Below are positions 1-8,903 of a stretch of DNA of 52,378 nt, one piece after another. Where the stretch lies: positions 1-52,378 of the forward strand of contig JAFSGH010000031.1 of NCBI GenBank assembly GCA_017440965.1. Direction: 5' to 3'. The notes under the pieces are model-generated. The model was not told where the DNA came from and did not search any database. It was given only the letters and a program-made list of their open reading frames with translations. Each line of letters starts with the position of its first letter. Within the stretch, counting starts at the first letter, position 1. The DNA is from Clostridia bacterium (GTDB lineage Bacteria; Bacillota; Clostridia; Oscillospirales; Acutalibacteraceae). A program made the translations under genes and the position numbers.

Positions 1-26
1 AAGCTTGCAATAGCGCAGGAGGGGAG

Positions 27-91
27 AAAAACAGTCCGGTGGACTGTTTTTCGTTGGGAACCCTCGCCGGGGGTTCCCAAGTGCGAAGCAC
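27..91. repeat. Three consecutive hairpins at the left edge
   Basis: Three perfect or near-perfect inverted repeats follow one another. The first has 11-bp arms at 27-37 and 41-51 with loop GGT and ends in a T run, so it could terminate an upstream + strand gene. The second pairs 54-65 with 69-80 and includes one G-T pair. The third is GTGC-GAA-GCAC at 81-91. The stretch is more GC-rich than the flanking DNA. It may be a terminator followed by a dispersed palindromic repeat; copy number cannot be judged from one window. Confidence 0.55.
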
Positions 92-191
92 AAAATGATT
101 AAAGTGAGTAATATGATTCCCCAACTTTCCGTGAAGAGGGAAAATTTAAGAAAAATTTATTAAATATATAATAATCTTTTTAATATAACTA

Positions 192-220
192 TTGCTTATT
201 TTTTTAAGGTATGCTAAAAT
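192..220 (+). promoter_or_regulatory. Sigma-A-type promoter for the aspartate aminotransferase-like gene
   Basis: TTGCTT at 192-197 and TAAAAT at 215-220 are separated by 17 bp. The -10 is preceded by TGC, giving an extended -10. Transcription would start near 227, about 60 nt before the ATG at 288. It is the only clear promoter seen ahead of the long + strand gene run. Confidence 0.6.
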
Positions 221-287
221 ACATAAGATATAATATAAAATAAGAGCAATATGCATTTTATTTGAAAATTTTTATTTGGAGTACATA

Positions 288-1574
288 ATGAATACAAAGA
301 AATTGCTTAAAGATTACACAACAGAACAGCTTTGTGAGCTTGAAAGGACTGTTCAGAAAAGATATGACGAATTCGTTGCAGCAGGTATAAGCCTTAATAT
401 GGCAAGAGGTAAGCCTGCATCAGATCAGCTCGATCTGTCAGATGATATGTTTTCCTTGTCTTTGAAGGAAGAAGGCTTTTTGTCATCAGATAATAATGAC
501 TGCAGAAATTACGGTCTTCTCTACGGAATTCCCGAATGCAGAAAGCTTTTCGGTGAGATACTCGGAGTTGATGCTGAAAATGTTATGGCCTGCGGCAGCT
601 CAAGCCTTAATCTTATGTTTGACTTTATTGCCCAGTGCTGTTACAGCGGTATTGCAGGCTGCAAACCTTGGATGTTCAATAAGAACAGAAAGTTTATAGC
701 TGTAGTTCCGGGATATGACAGACATTTTGCCATTGCACAGTATTTCGGTCTTGAGATGATAAATGTTCCTATGACAAGCAAAGGTCCGGATATGGATATG
801 ATAGAGGATATTATCAAAGATCCCGATGTTAAAGGAATGTTCTGTGTTCCTAAATATTCAAATCCCGACGGAATCACATATTCTGACGAGACAGTAAAAA
901 GACTTGCTGCTATGAAGCCTGCCGCTAAGGATTTCAGGGTAATATGGGATAACGCCTATGCCGTTCACGATTTTTATGACGAAGGTGATAAGCTTCTTAA
1001 TATTTTTGATGAAGCCGAAAAGTACGGTAATCAGGATAATTTTGTCGCCTTTACCTCTACATCGAAAATTACTTATGCGGGTGCAGGTGTCTCGGCAATA
1101 GGCACAAGTAAAAATAATTTTGATGAGATCAGCAAGAGACTTACATTGCAGATCATCAGCTACGATAAGATAAATCAGCTGAGGCATTGCCGTGTTTATA
1201 AGTCAATGGACGATATAAAGGCTCAGATGAAAAAGCATGCAGCTATCCTTCGTCCGAAATTCAGTACGGTGCTTGAAATTCTTGACCGTGAGCTGTCAGG
1301 CCTCGGAATAGCCTTATGGAACGAGCCTAAGGGTGGTTATTTCATAAGTCTTGATGTTGTTACAGGCTCCGCTAAATATGTCGGAGAGCTTTGTAAGAAT
1401 GCAGGACTTACTCTTACCGGTGTCGGAGCTACATATCCTTACGGAAAGGATCCCGAGGATAAGAATATCCGTCTTGCTCCCTCTTGTCCATCAGTCGAAG
1501 AGCTGAAGGTAGCATCTGAAATAATTTGTCTTTCGGTAATTCTTGCCGCTTGTAAAGAGCTTAAAGGCGAATAA
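288..1574 (+). CDS. PLP-dependent aminotransferase, aspartate aminotransferase Ic / MocR-type
   Basis: This is a 428-residue fold-type I aminotransferase that probably uses aspartate or a related amino acid with 2-oxoglutarate in the cytoplasm. The N-terminal motif [14 protein letters not shown] is typical of the AspT-like (Aminotran_MocR) group known from Corynebacterium. The PLP-binding lysine is K260 in the motif [12 protein letters not shown], and [10 protein letters not shown] carries the Asp that contacts the pyridine nitrogen. A TTG at 276 is in frame, but GGAG at 278-281 sits 6 nt before the ATG at 288, so I start there. It is followed 16 nt later by ispF. The family is clear; the substrate is inferred. 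Confidence 0.85.
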   Translation: MNTKKLLKDYTTEQLCELERTVQKRYDEFVAAGISLNMARGKPASDQLDLSDDMFSLSLKEEGFLSSDNNDCRNYGLLYGIPECRKLFGEILGVDAENVMACGSSSLNLMFDFIAQCCYSGIAGCKPWMFNKNRKFIAVVPGYDRHFAIAQYFGLEMINVPMTSKGPDMDMIEDIIKDPDVKGMFCVPKYSNPDGITYSDETVKRLAAMKPAAKDFRVIWDNAYAVHDFYDEGDKLLNIFDEAEKYGNQDNFVAFTSTSKITYAGAGVSAIGTSKNNFDEISKRLTLQIISYDKINQLRHCRVYKSMDDIKAQMKKHAAILRPKFSTVLEILDRELSGLGIALWNEPKGGYFISLDVVTGSAKYVGELCKNAGLTLTGVGATYPYGKDPEDKNIRLAPSCPSVEELKVASEIICLSVILAACKELKGE

Positions 1575-1590
1575 AAAGGGAAGTGTAATA

Positions 1591-2064
1591 ATGTTTCGTA
1601 TCGGTCACGGTTATGATGTGCATAAGTTTTCTGAAAACAGAAGGCTGATTCTGGGCGGCGTAGAGATCCCCTATGAAAAAGGACTACTCGGACACTCTGA
1701 TGCGGATGTGCTTGTTCACGCTGTATGTGATGCCCTGCTCGGTGCTGCAAGTCTCGGTGATATCGGAAAGCATTTTCCGGATACTGATGCTGCTTATAAA
1801 AACGCCGACAGTATAGAACTGCTTAAAAGAGTCTGTAAGTTACTTAAGGAAAACGGCTATGAGATAGCAAATATTGATTCCACGGTAATTGCCCAGAAGC
1901 CGAAATTAGCTCCTCATATTCAGAGAATGCGCGAAAATATTGCTGCAGCCTGCGGACTTGATACAGATGCAGTCAGTGTAAAGGCTACAACTGAAGAAGG
2001 GCTCGGATTTACGGGTGAACTGCTCGGAATATCAGCTCACAGTGTTGTATTGATCAATAAATAA
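1591..2064 (+). CDS. ispF: 2-C-methyl-D-erythritol 2,4-cyclodiphosphate synthase
   Basis: IspF forms the cyclic diphosphate in the MEP pathway of isoprenoid synthesis. The 157-residue protein has the full family length. It starts with the signature [11 protein letters not shown], where D9 and H11 bind the divalent metal, followed by [21 protein letters not shown]. The C-terminal region [12 protein letters not shown] lines the CDP site. The reading frame opens at 1543 inside the aminotransferase, but the ribosome site AAAGGGAAGTG at about 1576-1585 and the family N-terminus fix the ATG at 1591. No other MEP gene is in the window; ispD is often its partner elsewhere. Confidence 0.96.
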   Translation: MFRIGHGYDVHKFSENRRLILGGVEIPYEKGLLGHSDADVLVHAVCDALLGAASLGDIGKHFPDTDAAYKNADSIELLKRVCKLLKENGYEIANIDSTVIAQKPKLAPHIQRMRENIAAACGLDTDAVSVKATTEEGLGFTGELLGISAHSVVLINK

Positions 2065-2081
2065 TTACGGTGGTGTAACAG

Positions 2082-3113
2082 ATGTTTATAGAAACTCTTA
2101 AAACTTTTTTTATGCAGGTCAAAGATGTTTTTGTTAATATAGATTGGCTCCCTGATATTGCAGATATTTTGTTGGTTGCCGTTCTTATATATGCTTTGAT
2201 CACTCAGCTGAGAAAGTCTCAGTCAATTCAGATAATCAAGGGAATTATTTTTGTAGCAGTAATTTACGGTCTTGTAAATCTGCTCGGAATGAATACAAGT
2301 AAGTTCATTTTTACAAAGCTCTTCTCTGATGTTATCATTATTTTCGTTGTTCTGTTCTCATCAGAGCTTCGACATGCTCTTGAAAATGTGGGAAAGAGAA
2401 AGATAAGAAAGGGCTCACTTTTCTTTTCTTCATCAGCAAACGATGAAGGTCAGGTCGAGGCTATAAACGCTGTCTGCCGTGCCTGCGGTGCAATGAGCCG
2501 CAGTAAGGTCGGTTCTCTTATCGTTTTTCAGCGCGATTCTCTTCTCGGAGATCTTACGAAGCACGCCGTAAGTATTGATTCCGAAACCACTTTTGAAATG
2601 CTTTGCAGTATTTTCTATCCCAAGGCACCTCTTCACGACGGTGCAGTTGTTATTAAGGACGGCCGCATAAATGCTGCCCGCTGTGTTGTTCCTATGAAGA
2701 ATGACAGACTTGTTACTGAAAATGTCGGCACAAGACACCGTGCTGCAATTGAAGTAAGTCTTAATTCCGACGCCGTCGCAGTTGTTACAAGCGAAGAGAC
2801 CGGTATCATCTCACTTGCAGTAGAAGGAAAGCTTATCAGAGGTCTTACTGACAGTGAGCTCAGAGAAAAGCTTGGCGGGTTGTTGCTCAGCGACAAGACC
2901 TCAAAGGGACGAAGAAAAAAGAAAAATAAAAAGAATGCAGTGGAAAATCCCCCTGTTGAGCCTGTACAGGAAGAGGTTGTCGAAATCAGCACCGAAAATT
3001 CCGTAGAAGCTAAAGAGGAAGAGGTTGCAATTGAAGCTCCCTTTAATGATGCTGTTAATGATACGGAAAATAAGATTGTCAATGAAGGAGCAATGAATGA
3101 TGAACAGGAATAA
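2082..3113 (+). CDS. cdaA: Diadenylate cyclase CdaA, membrane-bound
   Basis: CdaA condenses two ATP to c-di-AMP, the second messenger for potassium and osmolyte balance and cell-wall integrity. Three N-terminal membrane helices lie at about residues 24-40, 50-68 and 82-94. The DisA_N catalytic domain follows, with the intact DGA motif at 186-188 and RHR at 218-220, so activity is expected. The last 80 or so residues form a lysine-rich then glutamate-rich low-complexity tail, longer than the roughly 275-residue B. subtilis protein. Its 3' end overlaps the cdaR homologue by 17 nt. In B. subtilis the third gene of this unit is glmM; here glmM is absent and a lipoprotein gene takes its place. Confidence 0.95.
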   Translation: MFIETLKTFFMQVKDVFVNIDWLPDIADILLVAVLIYALITQLRKSQSIQIIKGIIFVAVIYGLVNLLGMNTSKFIFTKLFSDVIIIFVVLFSSELRHALENVGKRKIRKGSLFFSSSANDEGQVEAINAVCRACGAMSRSKVGSLIVFQRDSLLGDLTKHAVSIDSETTFEMLCSIFYPKAPLHDGAVVIKDGRINAARCVVPMKNDRLVTENVGTRHRAAIEVSLNSDAVAVVTSEETGIISLAVEGKLIRGLTDSELREKLGGLLLSDKTSKGRRKKKNKKNAVENPPVEPVQEEVVEISTENSVEAKEEEVAIEAPFNDAVNDTENKIVNEGAMNDEQE

Positions 3114-4389
3114 TGAAAGCAACGCAAAAAACAAAATGTCATTTTCATCATTAATGTCAAATAACAAGATCGTATTTGTCTTCTCACTTCTTATTGCAGT
3201 CATCTGCTGGTGCCTTGTTTCCATGTCGCAGACTACTGAAATAGAAAGAGTTTTTCAGGGCGTCAGTGTAAATGTTGGTATAGATGAGAGCCTTGCAAAG
3301 AACAGCGGACTTGAAATTTTCGGTGACAAAGACTTTACTGTTGATGTTACAGTTAAAGGCTTAAGCTATATAGTTAATGATCATGCTTTTACAAATGAAA
3401 ATATTTCTGTCACAGCTTCATGCTCAGCAGTTACCACAGCCGGATCCTATGATCTTCCTCTCAGTGCCTCCGTCGTGGGTATTTCAGGTGATGCCGAGGT
3501 TGTTGATATTTCTGCAAAAACTATCCGTGTGACCTTTGATGAGCGTGTTTCAAAAACATTTGCTGTTACGGAAGAAATAAAAGAGCTTGACGGCTATTCT
3601 CTCGGCGAAGGTCTTATCAGAGAGAATCCGAGACTCAGTGCAGATACTATTGAAATATCAGGTCCTTCAAGAGAGATCGCAAAGATAACCTCAGTAAAGG
3701 CTTATGTTGAGCTTAATAAGGAGCTTACTGCAACAGAAAGCTTTAAGGCTGAGATCATCGCTGAATCCTCCTCAGGCGTAATTGACCTTTCTGTATTCAC
3801 CATAGAAATGTCTGAGCCTGTTTATGTTACGATTCCCATTAATAAGGTAGGCAAGTATGAAACTGCTGTTGATTTTATAGGAATGCCTCAGGATTACCGA
3901 GAGAAGGGAATAGAGTATTCTGTATATCCCTCAGAGGTCGATGTTTCCGTTCTTATTGATTCAAGCGATACACAGATAAATGACAGCAATGAAATTCTTA
4001 TAGGTACTATAGATTTCAGTGAGATCAATAATTCCGTAAACAGAATTGTTATCAATAATGATAAGCTTTCTTCAGATGTGAAGAATTTTACTGTTACCAT
4101 TGATATGTCAAAGATGGGCAAGAGATGGCTTGAATTACCCGTGGATACAAGCTCCATCACTGTGCCTGACGGAGTAAAGGTCCTTTCTGCTACAGTTGAG
4201 TCTGTTCAGATCGTAGGTCCTCAGTCATCTGTTATGAATATAGACAAATCTGCCGCATATGCAGTGCCTGTATTTGATGATGTTACATATTCAAGCGGAA
4301 AGCATACAATTCCGGCAAAAATTGTTTTAAGAACCCTGACGGACAGCTGGATACACGGTACATACACAGTAGAGATTGAAGTAGAATAA
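3097..4389 (+). CDS. cdaR: YbbR-domain protein, CdaA regulator CdaR
   Basis: CdaR is the membrane-anchored, outward-facing partner that modulates CdaA. The 430-residue protein has a short cytoplasmic N-terminus, one membrane helix at about 24-43, and then beta-rich YbbR repeats rich in short VDVTVKG- and VEIS-like strands, ending in YTVEIEVE. AAGGAG at 3085-3090 serves the tandem ATGs at 3097 and 3100, and either could be used. The start lies inside cdaA, so the two are probably translationally coupled. The family is clear; the regulatory role comes from the B. subtilis and Listeria homologues. Confidence 0.9.
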   Translation: MMNRNNESNAKNKMSFSSLMSNNKIVFVFSLLIAVICWCLVSMSQTTEIERVFQGVSVNVGIDESLAKNSGLEIFGDKDFTVDVTVKGLSYIVNDHAFTNENISVTASCSAVTTAGSYDLPLSASVVGISGDAEVVDISAKTIRVTFDERVSKTFAVTEEIKELDGYSLGEGLIRENPRLSADTIEISGPSREIAKITSVKAYVELNKELTATESFKAEIIAESSSGVIDLSVFTIEMSEPVYVTIPINKVGKYETAVDFIGMPQDYREKGIEYSVYPSEVDVSVLIDSSDTQINDSNEILIGTIDFSEINNSVNRIVINNDKLSSDVKNFTVTIDMSKMGKRWLELPVDTSSITVPDGVKVLSATVESVQIVGPQSSVMNIDKSAAYAVPVFDDVTYSSGKHTIPAKIVLRTLTDSWIHGTYTVEIEVE

Positions 4390-4408
4390 AAAAAGGGAAG
4401 TGAGCATA

Positions 4409-5731
4409 GTGAAAATCAGAGCATCGATCAGAATATTAAGTGTTATTGCATTGATTCTTTCATTTTCTTCTTGCTCACTTATTGACTTTTTTTCTGCGGA
4501 CAGTCTTATAAGACCGCCGAGGCTTACAGGTGAGAATGCCGCTCTTCAGACGGCTGTAGTTGAGTCTGTCGGCACAGATATCAATCTTTATACACCAATT
4601 GCAGGTGAGCACAGAGCTTCATACATACTGTTCGATATGAATAATGACAATAACGATGAAGCAGTTGTCTTTTATTCTCATGTCTCAAATTCCTCAGTCG
4701 TTCATATGCATCTTTTAAGCAGTATGAACGGAAAGTGGTTTTCCGTCGCTGATGTCATAGGCTCGGGAACTGAAGTTTATGAGGTAGCATTTTTCAATGT
4801 TGACAATTTTCAGGGGACAGAGATAGCAGTCACTTGGTCTCTTGATGATTCCAAGCGGGAAAAAACACTGTCCCTCTATAAGGTAGCTTCTCTTGATGCA
4901 AATTCCGATTCGCTGAGCTCCGTTGCAACCGTTCAGATCGCCGATTATGTATGCTTCGACATCGATTCCGATGCAGTAAATGAATTGCTCTATTTTTACT
5001 ATCAGGATCTCAGCAAAGGAGACAAGGTTTCTGTAAGGCTTCTTGATTACAGTGTTCAGGAAGAAAAATTTGTCCCTTTGAGTGAAATTCAGTTTTTACA
5101 TGAGGTGTCCTCATTTGCAGCGATAAGCTTTGAAAAGAGCAATAATGATTATCTGATATATGTTGACTGCATTTCAGGTAGCGGCAGTTATTTCACAAAG
5201 CTTATAGTTTACGATTACGAAAACAGTGCCCTGTATCTTCCCGATTCGGACAAAAACGATATTTATGAGCTGTCTCTTCGCAATCTTGATATTCTTTGCT
5301 CTGATTTTAACGGTGACGGAGAGCTTGAGATACCTTCTCAGATTTCTTATGAAGAATCTTACACAGTTGGTGCTCCGGAAGGTGTATCATATTATCTTAC
5401 CTTCATTGAATGGTTCCAATATGATAATTCTGATTTAAGCTCTGTCGGAAAGTATTATTTTAATGTTGCCGACGGTTTCAGAATGAAAATTGATTCACTT
5501 TATGATGATTATTATTTTGTGTATGATTATCTCAACGGTGTGACTCAGGTGAGACTCCGCAATTTTGATGAGGAAAACAATGTTGTATTTTCCGTTGCAA
5601 GAGCCGAAGATTCTGATGTTATCTATCCTCTTATTCAGGAAAAGGACGGTTTTGATATAGTCATTACCGCAAAGGGTGAAAAACTCAGAATTACGCGTGA
5701 TTATGTATTGAAGTTAATTGAAAATATTTAA
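4409..5731 (+). CDS. Lipoprotein with FG-GAP/VCBS-like repeats, function unknown
   Basis: This 440-residue protein is probably exported and lipidated. The signal peptide ends in SFSSC, making C22 the lipidated cysteine. Several calcium-loop-like segments recur: DMNNDNNDEAVVFY, DIDSDAVNELLYFY and DFNGDGELEI. They suggest a beta-propeller of FG-GAP/VCBS type. GTG at 4409 is chosen because AAAGGGAAG at 4392-4400 is 8 nt upstream; the GTG at 4400 overlaps that site. It lies between cdaR (19 nt) and a two-component system (13 nt), so a sensory or accessory role for one of them is possible. I do not recognise a named family for the whole protein. Confidence 0.75.
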   Translation: MKIRASIRILSVIALILSFSSCSLIDFFSADSLIRPPRLTGENAALQTAVVESVGTDINLYTPIAGEHRASYILFDMNNDNNDEAVVFYSHVSNSSVVHMHLLSSMNGKWFSVADVIGSGTEVYEVAFFNVDNFQGTEIAVTWSLDDSKREKTLSLYKVASLDANSDSLSSVATVQIADYVCFDIDSDAVNELLYFYYQDLSKGDKVSVRLLDYSVQEEKFVPLSEIQFLHEVSSFAAISFEKSNNDYLIYVDCISGSGSYFTKLIVYDYENSALYLPDSDKNDIYELSLRNLDILCSDFNGDGELEIPSQISYEESYTVGAPEGVSYYLTFIEWFQYDNSDLSSVGKYYFNVADGFRMKIDSLYDDYYFVYDYLNGVTQVRLRNFDEENNVVFSVARAEDSDVIYPLIQEKDGFDIVITAKGEKLRITRDYVLKLIENI

Positions 5732-5744
5732 GGAAGGGTTATAA

Positions 5745-6452
5745 ATGAAAAGAATTCTGATAGCTGAAGATGAAAAATCTATCCGTGAATTTATTGTTAT
5801 TAACCTTAAAAGAAGCGGCTTTGATGTGGTTGAGGCGGATAACGGCGAAACTGCTCTGAAGCTTTATGAAGAATATAACGGCTGCTTTGATATTGCGCTT
5901 CTTGATATAATGATGCCCGGTGTTGACGGGCTTGAGGTATGTAAGCAATTAAGACAGAAGAGCAGTACTTTAGGTATAATAATTCTTACAGCAAAAACTC
6001 AGGAGATGGATAAGGTAACAGGCCTTCTTGTTGGTGCTGACGATTATGTAACAAAGCCTTTTTCTCCCTCTGAGCTTATGGCAAGAGTTGACGCTATCTA
6101 CCGCCGTGTTACTATTAACAGGGAATTTGCTGAAAAGAGCAAGGACAAGAGCAGTGTTATCACGCTCGGAGATTTTACCCTTGATCTGAGAAGCAGAGTG
6201 CTTACAAAGCGCAGTGTGCAGATAGAGCTTACACAGGTTGAATTTCAGATTATGGAATTCTTCTTTACTCATCCCAATACTGCCCTTGAAAGAAGTGAGA
6301 TATTAAATCATGTATGGGGCAATATGTATTACGGTGATGATAAGGTCGTAGATGTAAATATAAGAAGGCTTCGTATGAAGCTTGAGGATGACCCCTCAAG
6401 TCCCCATCATCTGACAACCATATGGGGAATCGGTTATAAATGGTTGATCTAA
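5745..6452 (+). CDS. OmpR/PhoB-family response regulator
   Basis: The 235-residue protein is a DNA-binding response regulator. The receiver domain covers about 1-120, with the acidic pair E8/D9, phospho-acceptor D54 in LLDIMMPG, and the switch lysine in KPFSPSEL. A winged-helix Trans_reg_C domain covers about 135-235 and ends in TTIWGIGYKWLI. GGAAGG upstream supports the ATG. The histidine kinase begins 19 nt downstream, so they form a cognate pair. It resembles PhoP/WalR-type regulators, but nothing here identifies the regulon. Confidence 0.93.
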   Translation: MKRILIAEDEKSIREFIVINLKRSGFDVVEADNGETALKLYEEYNGCFDIALLDIMMPGVDGLEVCKQLRQKSSTLGIIILTAKTQEMDKVTGLLVGADDYVTKPFSPSELMARVDAIYRRVTINREFAEKSKDKSSVITLGDFTLDLRSRVLTKRSVQIELTQVEFQIMEFFFTHPNTALERSEILNHVWGNMYYGDDKVVDVNIRRLRMKLEDDPSSPHHLTTIWGIGYKWLI

Positions 6453-6471
6453 CAGAAAAGGAGAGTACGGT

Positions 6472-7914
6472 ATGTTAAAAAGCGGTATTACTGTCAGATG
6501 GCTTCTGACGACCATATTGGTTATAGCGCTTATTCTGGCTTGTATTTCTGCCACTATCGTGCTCGGACTTCGCGATTATTATTACGATACAGTTGAAGGT
6601 AAGCTTCAGTCTTTAGGACAAAGCGGAGTAATTGCTGATTATTTCAGCTCTTATCTTGATTCCGCCGATGATGCTTTTTCCTCCCGTGCTCAGGAATATG
6701 TTGACAATTTTCAGGATATTAATGTTGCAGAGCTTTGGGTTATCAACAAACAGGGAGATATTATTGCTTCTTCTACAGGATTTATTTCCGAAAGTGAGAT
6801 ATATCCCGATTATGAAGATGCTCTCCAATCTGTTTCGGGACGAGCATTATGGCAGGGGGCAATGAGCAGCGGAGAAAAGGTTATGGCGCTTTCCGTGCTT
6901 CTTCCTAAAACCAACGGCAATAGTAACGGTGCCATAAGATATATTATATCTCTTGAAGCTGTAGACATTCAGGTTTGGAAGATAGTTCTTGTTGTCAGCA
7001 TTGTTTGTTTGTTTGCTCTTATGCTTGTTGTTATTTCAGGTCTCTTTTTTATCCGCTCGATCGTTACCCCGGTGAAGCGGATAAATGCAGCCGCAAGAAC
7101 GATTGCCGCAGGTAATTATTCTCAGAAGATCGAAATTAATAAAAGATATGACGACGAGCTTGCCGAGCTTGCCGAATCTATCAATTATATGACTGCGGAG
7201 ATCGATAAGACCGATAAAATCAAAAATGACTTTATTTCAACGGTTTCCCACGAATTGCGTACTCCTCTTACTGCAATTAAAGGTTGGACGGAGACGCTTC
7301 TTTGCATAAATGAGTCTCAGGATGAGACAATAAACAGCGGTCTCAGGGTCATTCAGAATGAGACGGAACGCCTTTATTCATTGGTTGAGGATCTTCTTGA
7401 CTTCTCCCGTATGCAGAGCGGAAGAATCACTTTGAGACTCCAGAAGATAGATATTATTGCCGAGCTTGATGATGCCGTTTATGTTTTGCGGGACAGAGCC
7501 ACAAGAGAAGGAAAGGAAATTTTCTATTCATCACCCGATTATCCTGCACCCGTCAATGCAGATCCTGACAGAATAAAGCAGGTATTTGTTAATATTATTG
7601 ATAATGCAATTAAATACACTCCGGCAGGCGGCAGAATTTCAATTGTTGCAATGATCGGATCGGACAGTATAAAAATTAAAGTAGCAGACACAGGATGCGG
7701 AATTTCTGCCGAGGATCTTCCGAGGATCAAGGAGAAGTTTTATAAGGCAAATCTGTCTGCAAAGGGTTCAGGTATCGGACTTGCCGTGTGTGATGAGATA
7801 GTCTCATTGCATAAGGGCACTCTTGATATCACAAGTGTGCTGGGAGAGGGCACAGAGGTTTGTATAACTATCCCCACGCTTCCCGTTAATTTATCAGAAA
7901 GGAAAGACAGCTGA
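6472..7914 (+). CDS. Membrane sensor histidine kinase with HAMP domain
   Basis: The 480-residue kinase has two membrane helices, at about 9-32 and 171-194, around an extracytoplasmic sensor loop of about 135 residues. A HAMP domain, a HisKA domain with H260 in STVSHELRTPL, and a HATPase_c domain follow. The ATPase shows the N box DNAIKYTPAG, the G1 box DTGCGIS, and a later GSGIGLAV box. The loop resembles extracytoplasmic PAS-like sensors, which is inference. AAAGGAGAG at about 6457-6465 sets the start. Its final ATGA overlaps the next gene. Position after cdaA-cdaR and a lipoprotein hints at envelope stress sensing. Confidence 0.93.
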   Translation: MLKSGITVRWLLTTILVIALILACISATIVLGLRDYYYDTVEGKLQSLGQSGVIADYFSSYLDSADDAFSSRAQEYVDNFQDINVAELWVINKQGDIIASSTGFISESEIYPDYEDALQSVSGRALWQGAMSSGEKVMALSVLLPKTNGNSNGAIRYIISLEAVDIQVWKIVLVVSIVCLFALMLVVISGLFFIRSIVTPVKRINAAARTIAAGNYSQKIEINKRYDDELAELAESINYMTAEIDKTDKIKNDFISTVSHELRTPLTAIKGWTETLLCINESQDETINSGLRVIQNETERLYSLVEDLLDFSRMQSGRITLRLQKIDIIAELDDAVYVLRDRATREGKEIFYSSPDYPAPVNADPDRIKQVFVNIIDNAIKYTPAGGRISIVAMIGSDSIKIKVADTGCGISAEDLPRIKEKFYKANLSAKGSGIGLAVCDEIVSLHKGTLDITSVLGEGTEVCITIPTLPVNLSERKDS

Positions 7915-8903
7915 TGAGCGAAAAAGTTAAAAATACAAAGGCATCTATAGGCGGACAGGCACTTATCGAGGGTGTTATGATGAACGGTCCCAAAGGAGCC
8001 GCACTTTCTGTCAGACATACTGACGGACATATAATTACAGAAACAACTGAAGTTAAACATATTAAAGATAAGATAAAGTTTCTTGGTTTTCCTTTTATCA
8101 GAGGAATTGTAAACTTTATAGAATCCATGACAGTAGGATATAAGTCTCTTATGAGATCAGCTGAATTATCAGGTCAGCTTGATGCCGAAGAGGAGACAGA
8201 GGAGATGTCTAAGCTTGATAAGTGGCTGAATTCTCATCTCGGTCCTAAAGCAGTTACGGCAATAACTCTTGTTTGCTCTGTATTTGTAGTTGCTTTATGT
8301 GTTCTTCTTTTCTTTTATGCTCCCACTTATCTTGTTGATATTATTGACAAATATCTTCTTCATGGTGCTATAAGTGAATTTCATCCCTTCTTTGAGGGCA
8401 TCATCAAAATGATCATAGTCGTATGCTATATGCTTGCCGTATCTCAGATGAAGGATATAAAGCGTGTGTTTATGTATCACGGGGCTGAGCATAAGAGTAT
8501 TTTCTGCTATGAAAAGGGAAAGCCTCTTACTGTTGAAAATGTAAGAGAATGCAAAAGGTTTCATCCCCGATGCGGTACAAGCTTTATCTTTATAGTTCTC
8601 ATTGTTAATGTTGTCGTTTCTTCTCTTATAGTTCTGCTTTTCCCTGTGCTTAATTCCCCAGAATTAAGGCTCATATGGACTGTAGTAAAAATATTTGCAA
8701 TTCTTCCTCTTGTTACCGGTATCAGCTATGAATTTATAAGATATGCAGGACGCCACGATAATGTGTTTACTAAAATTTTGTCCGCACCCGGCTTATGGAT
8801 GCAGAGAATTACCACTAAAGAGCCTACTGATGATATGATAGAGGTTGCAATTGCATCAATTAAAGCTGTAATTGATGAGCTCCCGGAGGAAAAAACTGAA
8901 TGA
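7914..8903 (+). CDS. DUF1385 membrane protein
   Basis: The 329-residue protein belongs to the DUF1385 family. It opens with the hallmark GGQALIEGVMMNGPKGAA and carries the conserved HGAEHK at 189-194 and FHPRCGTSF at 216-224; these His and Cys residues led to its label as a predicted metal-dependent enzyme. Four to five hydrophobic segments lie at about 113-140, 160-178, 222-245 and 250-270. It overlaps the kinase stop by 1 nt and prmC by 4 nt. DUF1385 genes commonly sit beside prmC in Firmicutes. No reaction is known to me. Confidence 0.88.
   Translation: MSEKVKNTKASIGGQALIEGVMMNGPKGAALSVRHTDGHIITETTEVKHIKDKIKFLGFPFIRGIVNFIESMTVGYKSLMRSAELSGQLDAEEETEEMSKLDKWLNSHLGPKAVTAITLVCSVFVVALCVLLFFYAPTYLVDIIDKYLLHGAISEFHPFFEGIIKMIIVVCYMLAVSQMKDIKRVFMYHGAEHKSIFCYEKGKPLTVENVRECKRFHPRCGTSFIFIVLIVNVVVSSLIVLLFPVLNSPELRLIWTVVKIFAILPLVTGISYEFIRYAGRHDNVFTKILSAPGLWMQRITTKEPTDDMIEVAIASIKAVIDELPEEKTE

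Noticed and set aside
1543-1590. Longer ispF with 16 extra N-terminal codons
   Set aside because: The extension overlaps the aminotransferase end, has no ribosome site, and does not resemble the IspF N-terminus.
2633-3187. 184-codon open frame on the - strand
   Set aside because: It is antisense to the well-supported cdaA and cdaR genes, lacks a ribosome site, and its Ser/Leu-rich sequence reflects the complementary frame.
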